From: Rhizaria sp. SCN 62-66
Lineage: Eukaryota; Rhizaria, unplaced
Assembly: GCA_001724265.1 (NCBI GenBank)
Contig: MEDY01000427.1
Location: 1-23,587 of the forward strand
Direction: 5' to 3'
DNA length: 23,587 nt
Position numbers and translations under genes: made by a program. The notes below the pieces were generated by a model. The model was not told the DNA's origin, ran no database searches, and worked only from the letters and a program-made list of their open reading frames with translations. Below are positions 1 through 9,800 of the stretch, in pieces. Position 1 is the stretch's first letter; each line of letters starts with the position of its first letter.

Positions 1-41
1 TTTATTTTTCTTTGTATTTATTCATTTGGTTTTCAGCTAAA

Positions 42-266
42 ATGAGCCACAACAACAACGCCCATGTGCAATCTGCCTTGATCCGTGACGAGTGTGCCTA
101 CTACCGTGAGCACGATAACACTCGCTCAGCTGACAGGGAGGTTTGCAATAGTGTCGTTCAACAGAACACCTATGCTCGCGACAGCGAGAGCATGGTGCAG
201 AAGGGTCGCGACCAGTACCCCAACGCGTACGACCAGCACCGCGCTGATCAGTACGGCCGCAAGTAA
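42..266 (+). CDS. Small hydrophilic protein, possibly last exon of a longer gene
   Basis: The reading frame from ATG 42 to TAA 264-266 gives 74 residues. A pyrimidine-rich tract ending in CAG at 34-36 looks like a 3' splice site, six bases before the ATG. The ATG may therefore be the true start behind a 5'UTR intron, or an internal Met of a longer protein whose earlier exons lie left of the window. The product starts MSHNNN, is strongly charged and polar (many Asp, Arg, Gln, Tyr, Asn), and has two Cys and no membrane segment. Its C-terminal part is rich in Tyr/Gln/Asp and ends in GRK. The GC-rich third positions match the other genes here. I do not recognise a family and assign no function. 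Confidence 0.55.
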   Translation: MSHNNNAHVQSALIRDECAYYREHDNTRSADREVCNSVVQQNTYARDSESMVQKGRDQYPNAYDQHRADQYGRK

Positions 267-1190
267 GAAGCGGCCACTTACTTTACTGACAGTGTTCACT
301 GCCGCAGACTCACAAGTAAGCAAATCGCACCGTCAGATTTATGCATGGTAGCGCACGTGACAGATGCCCGGTATTATAGGTCTGGCTACGGCAGATTACG
401 TTATGATCACACCAATACACTTGTTCCAGTTTAGCTCTAAGGGTATCTTTATTAGGTCGCCACGCTCGCACCGAACACCTTCCGCGAGTGACAAGCAATC
501 TACGTTATCAAGGCCTGGCGTCACAAACTAAATAGTGGTGCAGTATGTACTACAGTATATACTAAGGGAGGCTCATACTAATAGTCCTTATGTGGGCGGG
601 TTTTATATATTAATAAGCTTACTAGGATTATATCTTGAAGTTGCCGATTTTCAACATTTATACCCATCATTTTCAGCTCAGTTGCGTTTTTTCGCTCCGG
701 TCCATTGTCAATGTTGGTGTCCACCGGGTTACCTTAAAACTTTTCGGGCTTGGTCAAAAACTATAGACATTATGTATCAAGCATGCCCTACCCCCCCGCC
801 ACTTACAATTGAAGGGTTCCAAAAAAAGGGGTGGGTTGGAAGGCATCTGTTGACAAGCAGGTCAATTGCGAAACTGTTAGTCTCCATGACCGAGAGGCCA
901 GAATGACAGACTGCGTGCATTTCGTGCTAGGAGACACCTTTGTGTTAATAAGACGGTGTAGCTATGGCTGCTTTTACTGTATTAGTGATATATTGTTAAA
1001 AGAAAACGGGTTTGTTGTACTTTAGCCGTACTATAGATGAAATGACGTTTCTAGGAGTGTCGTGGCAACTTAAATCAGTGAAGCTAAGCTATCGATCACA
1101 CGATCCACACAATGATGGCCGTGCTCTCGTTCTGAGGTACTTAGATAACGCACGGATACTTAGACTGTCTAAGCGATCGCACTCGCGCAG
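267..1190. other. Intergenic region, no gene recognised
   Basis: This is mixed, largely AT-rich sequence between two convergent genes. Open frames on the plus strand at 535-906 and 831-1025 begin with non-ATG or weak starts, lack the codon bias of the neighbouring genes and resemble no family. The region should hold the 3' untranslated parts of the small plus-strand gene and of the minus-strand USP gene. I see no tRNA or other structured RNA. Confidence 0.5.
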
Positions 1191-1591
1191 TTACCACGCT
1201 TGCTTGCGTCCCCCCCTGGCACTCTGTGCATTGCCATTCGTGTTCGCAATATTAGCGTTGTTGATGTTGTTGTTGTTGTTCGTGGTGGCCTTGCTAGCAG
1301 CAATGACAGCCGGTAGGAACGTCGCATCAACGTCAAAATCGACGCCTAAATCAGAACCTGCATTAACAGCAACATTAGCAGCGTCAGCATTAGCGTTAAC
1401 AGCTGTTGAAGTGTTAGAGCCGCGTTCAACGATGTCAACGCTGCCGCTGCTGACGCCGCCACTGGCGCTTGCACTGGGACTGATGCTCGGTGTCGTAGCA
1501 ATGCTCACCGCAGCACCCGCACTGCTATTGTTGTGCGCACTGCTCTAGTTGTTGTTGTTGTTGTTGTTGCTGTTGTTATTGTTGCTGTTGC

Positions 1592-1624
<33 letters not shown>

Positions 1625-2501
1625 GACTCGAGCTCGTGCTGGGGTGGTTATTGGCTGCAATCACAGTGTTTGAGAAGCTGGCGTTGAGATTGCCGCCGGT
1701 ATTGCCATGGTAACTCTCGGGACGCGTGCCAGTGATGTCAAGCAGCGACACTGAGCTCAGCGGCGGTGTAACGGCCAGCATTGGCGCAGCGCCGCTGCCG
1801 CTGAGACAGCTGGAACCGCTGAGTCCCGCGCTCACGCTGGTACTCGTGAGTGCGGGCGAGGACGCGTGCTGCGATGGCCGCTGCTGTTGCGGCTGGGGCT
1901 GCGGTTGCGGTTGTTGCACCGCGGTTGTAGTAGCGTGACCGCTGCCGGCACTGTTGGCGTTGCTGCTCGTGTTCGAGAGCAGAATGACACGGTTTGACTT
2001 CGGCTGCGGCTGCTCCTGCTCAATGCTAGTGTTAGAAATCGCGTTCATGTTGTGCGAGTCAAATCCAGTGGCACTGCCACTACCACTGTTTGCGCTGAGA
2101 TTGGCGCCTTTTGCGCCGGCGTTGCTGTTGGCGCGGGTGATAAGACGTACAGGTGCGCTGCCGACTCGGGGAGCTGCGGGGCTAGCAGCCACAGCAGCGC
2201 CCGATGAAACGCTCCCGCTGCTGTTGTTGCTGCTGCCGTTCGCGATCAGAGTGGAGCCACCAGTAGTAGCAGCAACAGCAGCAGCAGCCTGGGCACCGCC
2301 ACTAGCGCTGTTGGCCGACGCGCTAGAGTTAGCGTTGTTGTTATTGTTGTTGTTTGCGGCGGCAGTGCGAACGCGGCGTGTCACGGTCGAGGGCAGCGTG
2401 CTTACAGTCACTGTATCGCCGCCACCGCTGCTGCTCATGGTCATTTTCGCAGCAGTGGGGGCGACAATGGGAGCGGAGGATCCAGAAGCGACAGGTGTAC
2501 G
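1191..2501 (-). CDS. In-frame continuation of the USP tail beyond UAG
   Basis: Immediately after the UAG at 2504-2502 the same frame stays open for 436 codons, interrupted only by a second UAG at 1547-1545, and ends at TAA 1193-1191. The translated content is Asn/Ser/Ala/Thr-rich low complexity, the same style as the last 450 residues of the USP before the UAG. Each AAC-repeat tract (about 1260-1280, 1548-1624 and 2335-2355) lies in the Asn frame rather than the Gln or Thr frame. This suggests that the segment is translated, either because UAG is sense here or by readthrough. Alternatives are a 3'UTR that is open by chance, or introns that remove the UAGs (both could act as TAG acceptors). 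There is no recognisable domain. Confidence 0.5.
1548..1624. repeat. (GTT/GCT)n microsatellite
   Basis: Near-uninterrupted GTT repeats with a few GCT and ATT units. On the minus strand they read as AAC/AGC codons (Asn/Ser run) just before the second UAG. Confidence 0.9.
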
Positions 2502-3402
2502 CTATGTCTGAGTGAGGGCCGTTGCCTCATTCTCCGCAGCTGTCGGCACAGTGTTACTGTTACTAGCGCTGTTGCTAGCGCTGTTACTCGCGCTGCTACT
2601 TGTGCTGTTGCTGCTGCTGTTGCTGCTGCTAGCGCTGTTGCTAGGACTGATGTTGCTGTTGCTGTTGCCGTTGGGACTGCTGTTGTTGTTAGAGGCCACG
2701 GGTGCGGTGAGTAAAACACGTCGACTCTTGTTCGGGCTGCTAGGCTGCGACAGCTGACTGTGGGCGGCAACAGCAGCGGGTGCGGCAATCGTCACAGTAC
2801 TCGCAGTCGCGGCGGCGGCATTCGCCTTCGGGCTACTGTTAGCCTTATTGTTGCCGTTGTCGTTTTCGCCGTCGTCGTCGTCGCTGTTGTTCTTGCTGTC
2901 ACGGTTGTGGGCGGCGTCATCGTCGTCGTCACTGAGCAGGTTTCCTTCGCTGCCGTCGCCGAGGCCCGTAGACGGGATGTAAGTGCTCTTGGACGCGACA
3001 GGAGTGAGCCCGTCAACCAGGGGGGGCGGCACGTCACCAGTGCACGTGCTGTCGCAGTCAGCCAAGTGAGGTACAGTCAACGTATGCGCGTTGAACGGGT
3101 TTATACCACCGGCGCTGGTGCCGTTCGCAGCGTCGTTGTTGCTGATGTGGGCGTTTGTGACGGTGATGAAGGGGGTCGCGAGCGTGGTCTCGAAGAAGAC
3201 GGTACTTACATTCACCGTCTCGTCTAAAGGGGCGACGACGCTGTCGTCTAAGCGGCTGAGGGCCGTCTGCTCGGTGCCACCGCCAACAGCAGCGACACCG
3301 GCCGGGATGCTAAGGGTGGTCGCGTTGATACCTACATTCTCAGCAGCACCCTTAGACACAGAAGAAGCCGTTGCATCACCACCACCAACGGAACTTGTCT
3401 CC

Positions 3403-3433
<31 letters not shown>

Positions 3434-3823
3434 TCGCCGCCGCAGGAGCGGCGATCGCGGCCGGTGTGGCGACCGTCGTGTCATGCACAACAACTTGCTT
3501 CTCCGTGCTCATAGTCACCGTCTCCGTTACGGTCACGGCCACCGCCTCAGCCGCTACCACCGCTACCGCCGGCACGCTCAGGTCGGCGTACGCAGGCCAC
3601 CGGTGCGGCGCCGAGGGCTCCTGCATCGGGATCCCGCAGAGGCCCTTACACTGCAGCGAGGCGCTTACGTCCGACGCGAAGGGGAAGTTAAGCCGGCCTG
3701 AGCAGAAGTTAAGCCGTTTCTTCTCGGCACCACTCTTCTCAGCGACAACAGTGTTCAGAGAGTCGCCGTTGTTGTCGCCGTCCGCGTTGGCGCCATCGCA
3801 ACTGCCATTGCTATTGCTGATAC

Positions 3824-3866
<43 letters not shown>

Positions 3867-6800
3867 GAGTGAAGCGAGAGTGGACAGAGCACTGCTGTTG
3901 ATCGCTAGCGCAGCTGCGGCAGTACTGGACATCGTGCTGACGCAAAACACGTGCGGCTGCGTCAAAACACGGCGGTACAGCAGTAAATACGCGGTAGACG
4001 TGCGGACGGACTCGACGGTCACGGGGCGCAACACGCTGTCGTTACAGTCGAACCAGCCAATCTCGGTCTGAGAGGAGAAAAACACACAAAAAAGATAAAT
4101 AAGCAGGTATATAATGTGTTATTCGGCTAAAATTAACTTCATATACGGAATGTCGATAGAAATACACTTCAGCGAAATGTAAAGTCTTACTAATGAAATG
4201 CAAGTAGTTTAATAGCCACGCAGGTCTGAAAAAGACGCATGAAAGCGACGCGTACCTTGATCGAGGCCGTGTAATGGCCGCCGCCGACGCCGCCGACGTG
4301 GTGAACGACAGCCGCCAGCTCATACGCGCCGCCGCCGGGCAAAGTCAAACCACGCTGGCGCTGCTTCGGCTGCTTCTGCGTCGGCTGCTTGTTTTTAGAT
4401 AAGCCGCCACAAGTACTGGCGTCGCGCACACTAGCGGCAGGGCTCAAGCTGCTAGACTTCGTCTCAGACTTGGAGTTGGACTGGGAGGTTTGAGAGTCTT
4501 CTGCCGTCCCGCTCTCGGTGGCGTCAACGTCAGAGTCATCAGACTCATCAGAGTCCGAGTCGAGTGAAAGCCAGGGAGCGAGGTCCCAGCTCTCGCTGAC
4601 GGGGAAATCGACGAAATCAGGCAGTTTACGGCCAGTTTCGGTGAAGCGCTTCAGTTGCAGGACCAAATAGGGCGGCAAAGCGGTCAGAGAGGTCTTGACA
4701 GTCGCCTTGCGGGGTGCCTTGCATTGCGAGCACCTGTGTCCGGTCCGACACAGCAATAATGTCGCAGCAAAGAGTAAGGGAGAGCGAGAAGTTAAAATAT
4801 GATATATGAGATTTGAAGACATAGATAAACAAAACAATACATTTGTTCCAGAAAGAGAAACAAGCCTGCTTAATTCAAATGATATCAATTTACTATACGT
4901 GAGATATATGCGTCGATTTGTGTTACATACCGCCATGACTCCTCGCCGTCGAGCACCTCAGTGGCCAGCAGAGCAGACAGACACTGCGAAATAGTCGTGA
5001 AATTGGTCGTCACCTTCCTGTTGACATTCACCGGCGGCTGAACATACGAGCCGTAGCCGCCGCCGTAGCCTCCGCCGTAGCTCGCATTGCCGTAGCCACC
5101 GTAGCTGCCGTTGCCATAGCCGCCGTAGCTGGAGCCGTAGCCATAATACTGCGGCTGCTGCTGCTGCTGGGTGTAAGCGCTTTGCTGCTGGGTGTACGCG
5201 CTGTTGTACGCAGGCGGGTTGGCGGGCAAGCGCGGCGGCGGCTTCGTGGTGTTGGGGGCGGGCGCGGGCGCAGCAGCACTGCCAGTGCCGGCGCTAGAGA
5301 CTGCGGTGGCACTAGGAGACTGAGGTTGCTGTGGCTGGGCCTGGGCTTGGTTGCGCTGCTGCTGCTGCCTCTGCCCGGGGCCCAAAGCAACCGCATTCGC
5401 ACCAGAGCCAGAGCCAGAGCTGTGACTTGGGTTAGATCCAGAGCCGGAGCCAGCGCCAGAGCCGGAGGCAGGAGAGGGAGCGTTGTCGTCATTGCTCAGA
5501 ACAGTGTCCGCATCAAAGCCCTTATCGTTGTTGTTACTGTTGTTGGAGAGGTGGGTAAGGGGCAACGGGGGCGCGGCTAAGGGGGCCTTGTTGGCAGAGT
5601 CTAAGGGGGTACTTACAGCAGGATCAGCAGTCGCATTGGCAGCGGTCTCGACAGCGTTTGCGTTGACAGGGGCTGAGATAGCAACAGCATCGGCGTCAGC
5701 GTTTGTCTTTGCGCTATCGTCCTTATTGTCCTTCTTTTCCTCGGCCTCGTTGACCTCATCACCTTCATTAGCGTTCTCCTCGTCTTTGTTGCCATCGTCA
5801 GCGTCATCCTCGCCTTCGTCTTCGTCGTCGTAGTCGTCGTCAAGAGCAGGCGGCAACGACAGCTCACGCGTCACTTCGCTCTTCGCAAGCGCGCCAGTCG
5901 CATCAGCCCGCGCATTCGCGCTGGCGGCCGCTTGCACCGCAGGCGCGGGCACCACTGTCACGCCAGAACCCACCGCAGCGTGTGCGCTGTTGACGCCACC
6001 AGCCGCGCCAGCAGTGTTTGCGGTCGCAAAAGCGGTCGTGTTAGCGGGATTGGGCAGCGTCGTGGTCGTGTAGAGCGGCAGCGACAGACAGCGCCACGGC
6101 TCGAACCTCTCTGACTTGTACCGGCAGTCGCAACACTGCAGCACGGTCCTGCTCTGGCCCATGAACAGGTCGGTAACCACTGACCGCGAGTGCGCGAGAG
6201 TCTGCTGCCACGCCTGCGCAGCGCGGTCGCGGAGACGCGGCTTAACTTCCTTCGCGGGCGGTTTAACCTCTGTCGCAGCGGACGCAGCAGCAGAGGACGC
6301 CGGCTTCGGCGACGCAACGCCAGAAGTACCAGAAGTACCAGAAGTACTGGTACTCGTGCTCGCGGTGGCGTTAGTCTTGTTGTTGTTAGCCGAGCTCGCG
6401 TCTGTGGGCGCTTTGTTGTTATTGCTGCTGCTGCCGCCGCCGCCGGAGGAGGACGATGCCTTGGCCGCCTTGGCAGCGGCTTTCTCTTGCGCTTCCTGCT
6501 TCTTCTTAAGTTTAGCCGCAGCCCTCATATCCCTGCGCTGCCGCCGCACGTCGCCGCCGTAGTCTCCGGCGGTACTTACATTCTTCCGGTCGAGGTCCTC
6601 GTGGATTGCATCCAGGATAAATGTAAGTACTTCGTGTGCGTCGTGCTGGTCCCAGCCGCCCCACCCCGCGTCAGCGCCGCCCGGGGCCAGCGCTAGCGCG
6701 TCCTTGAACGGCAGCAGACTGACCGTGGCGCCGCGAGCGACGGCGGCGACGGTGGCCGGGGAGATCCCGGTCCCGGAGACGGGCTTGATGTGGCTGTTGC

Positions 6801-9800
6801 TGACGTTCTTGTTGATCGGCACTGGGCCGCTGCCCTGCCCCGCCGCCGCGGCCGGCGTGTTGAGAGTGACGGGCTTGGCGTTCGCGACGTTGGCGTTCAA
6901 TGCGGCGGGAGCAGCAGCAGCCGAGGCAGAGGCAGAGGCGGAGGCGGGGCGGGCGCGGGGCGTTGCCAGGGACGGCGGCGGCACCACTGGTGGCAACGGA
7001 GCCATTGCACCAGTACCCGCACTCGCAGAGCCAGAGCCAGAGCCAGGAGCTGCTACGGTAGCAGTGTTGGGGCTCGAGCTAGCGGCGGCAGAGGCAGGCC
7101 TCGCTGTGGGTGCAGTTGCAGTGACCTTGGCAGCAGACGGGTTGATAGCTGTCGCAGGGGCGGTAGTCGCGGCGATCACGGCGGCGGCCGTGGCGTTGGG
7201 ATGCAAGGGGGAGAGGCCGAGCGCCAAGCGGCGCACGGCGACCCTTAGATGCTGCGGCAGGGGATCTAAAGGCTGCGCGGACGCGTAGTCACTTACATTT
7301 GCAGTCACCGCAAACAGAGACCGAGGCTGAGGCTGAGACTGGGGCTGGGACTGGGAGGTACTTAGACTAGCGCTTGGGGTACTTACACTGTTCTTAGGGA
7401 CAACGCAGAGTGACCTAGGGGCGTAGGCCAAGTAGCGCCACAGAGAGCGGCGCTGCGGGAGGCTCAGTTCCGAGAAAATCGCCGTTAAATGCTTTAAAGC
7501 AGCCAGACCAACATCAGAAGCAGCAGCAGCAGCAGCAGCAGCATCACTAGATGTTGTGTTATTGTCGCTCAGCTGTGTCGCCACCGTCACAGCCGCTGCA
7601 GTCGCCGCAAGCTTAACACTGTCGCTCACATGCCCCGCAGCACCCTTAGACGCCGTGTAGGTACCAGTGGCACTGGGACTGCAGCGCCAATGCTTGAGCT
7701 GCGCCTGCGGCAGCGCCCTGGCGGTGGCAGAGGCCAGTGCGAGACCCTTGACACTCACGGCGCCGCCGCCGGCGGTGGTGGCACTGGCACTGGCATTGGG
7801 ATCGACTGCGCTCTCACGGTTATTCGTGTGATTCAGAGCGTTAAGATGCGCCTCTGCTTCTGCGAGCGTGATTTCGGCCTCGAGTTCGGCCGTGCTCGCC
7901 GCTGTCACGGCAGACACAGGCGGGGCGTCTTTCTTGCTAGAACGGCTGAAAAACCCACCAATCTTGCTAAACAGACTAAAACCGCCGCCCCTTCTAGCCT
8001 TCCGCGCAGCCTTCCGCGCAGCCCTAGCCGCCGTAGCCGCCGCGAGCGCAGCCGTCTTGGCGGTGGCGGCAGCTGTGCCGGAGTAGTCGTCGCTGTCTTC
8101 GGCCGCCGCGGCTTCACTTTGCGCAAGGGCGACGGCGTCGGCGAGAAGTAAAGCCGCGTCTCCGTAGGGGTACTTCGACGAAGATGACGTCGAATCTTGA
8201 GTCGTCTCGGTCTCGTTATCATCGTTATCAGCCAAAGCACCCTCATCAACAGCATTATCGCGGTCTATGTTGTTCTTGTTGTTGCTGTTGTTGCCGTTGC
8301 GAGAGTGACTGTGAGCAGTGGCAGTGGCGGAGGCGCCCGCCCATCCACGCCATAGGTACTTAAACTCGCGGGGGGTACTCGCCGTCGCGGAGGAAGTTGA
8401 GCCGCCACGAGTTCCCGCTCCTCGAAAGTGGCCGTGGGCCGGAGGGCGCGGCTCGGCGCCGCTGTCGCTGGTGGCCCACTCACAGTCGCACGCGCACCCG
8501 CGTAAGGGGGTACTTAGACCGACGCCGCCGGGACTAGAGGCAGTCGGGGTTGCTGCAGTACTGCCAGAGTTCGCATCGTTCCCCAAATTCCCCATATTCC
8601 CCGTGTTGTTATTGGGATTGTGACGACGCTGGCGGCAGATGCAGACGCCGGGACCACTCACGGTGTTACCATCGTTGTTGTTGTTGTTCGCGTCGTCGAT
8701 GTCACTGCTGTTCTCAAGAGCGCTCGCGTTCGCGGCAGCGCTGTTGTTGTTGTCCCCGGTGCTGTGGTTGTTATCAGAGGCTTCAGGCGATGACGACGAA
8801 GTCGAGGACTCTGATACAAGCTCCCTGGGCGGCTTAACTTTGACGACCTTCTTGTTGGCGACTAAAAGGTACTTGGACTCGTCGATGACGTCACTCTCCT
8901 CGTAAAACCACGCAAAGCACTCGCCCGTCGCGGGGTATTTACACGCCAGCTGAGACTGGACAAGTGCCCCCTTAGATGGGTCCAAGGGGGCCGCGGGCGC
9001 AGGCAGGCCCGCAGCGCGCGCCTTCTTGACGGCGTCGGCGTGCGCTGCGGCAGCAGCGGCGGCGGCCGCAGCGGCCAGCAAGCGGCGGGCGCGACGGCGG
9101 CGGGCGCGGCGACGGTGGTAAGCCGTGGTTGCAGCGGCGGCAGCGGCAGCGGCGGCGGTGGCGGCGGCGGCGGCGGCGGCAGCAGCGGCAGCGGCAGCCT
9201 TATCAGCTGCCTTTTTCTCAGCCTTGCTCAGCGGAGCAACGGGCGCAGGCGCAGTTGCCGACGCTGCAGACGTGCTGTCAGAGACACTCTTGGCTGTGCT
9301 GTTTGTGTTGTTTGCGTTGCTTGCTAACACGACAACATCAGAGCTCGAGTTACTATTGTTATTGCTGCTGTTATTGTTATTGTTACTGTTATTGTTGCTG
9401 TTATACAGAGAAGGTCGGAGACGACGACGGCGTTCAACGCGGCTCATGCCACTTACACCGGCCTCACGGCCATTCCACTCTAAATACCCGCCCTGAGAGG
9501 TGTCTAAGTACCCCTTAGACGCGCAGTCAAGCCGCCACGCAGCGGCGGCGAGCGCGGCGGCGGGGGTGACGGCGCGGGCGCACGCGAGGCCGGCCCACTG
9601 AGACAAAACAACCGGTTCCGAAAAATTGCCTGCAGTCGCAGTTGCAGCAGCAGCAGCGGCAGCAGAAGGAAGCCAGTCGACAGCATCCTTGTTCGTGAAG
9701 TGTAAGTGCGCCTGCGTAAGGGTGGGCTCGTCTAAGGGCAGCACGGCGACGGGGATGTACGGGGCCGTGGCCGTGACCGTGGCTAAATGCTTATAATAAG

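Noticed and set aside
535-906. Plus-strand open frame of 123 codons
   Set aside because: It has a GTG start and AT-rich codons unlike the real genes, and no recognisable similarity.
1954-2511. Plus-strand open frames at 1012-1548 and 1954-2511, with Leu-rich products
   Set aside because: They are antisense shadows of the Asn/Ser/Ala-rich minus-strand frame. They carry no domain, and GC-rich repeat DNA is open in several frames. This also weakens the UAG argument somewhat, and I took that into account.
3091-4071. Long plus-strand Leu/Ala-rich open frame opposite USP exon 3
   Set aside because: It is the antisense of AAC/GCN/AGC repeats in a supported USP exon. Its Leu runs come from reverse-complemented repeats, and it crosses the intron boundary.
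9040-9240. Regular GCG/GCA triplet spacing resembling a repeat array
   Set aside because: These are Ala codon runs inside the USP, not CRISPR or tandem-repeat units; there are no spacers.
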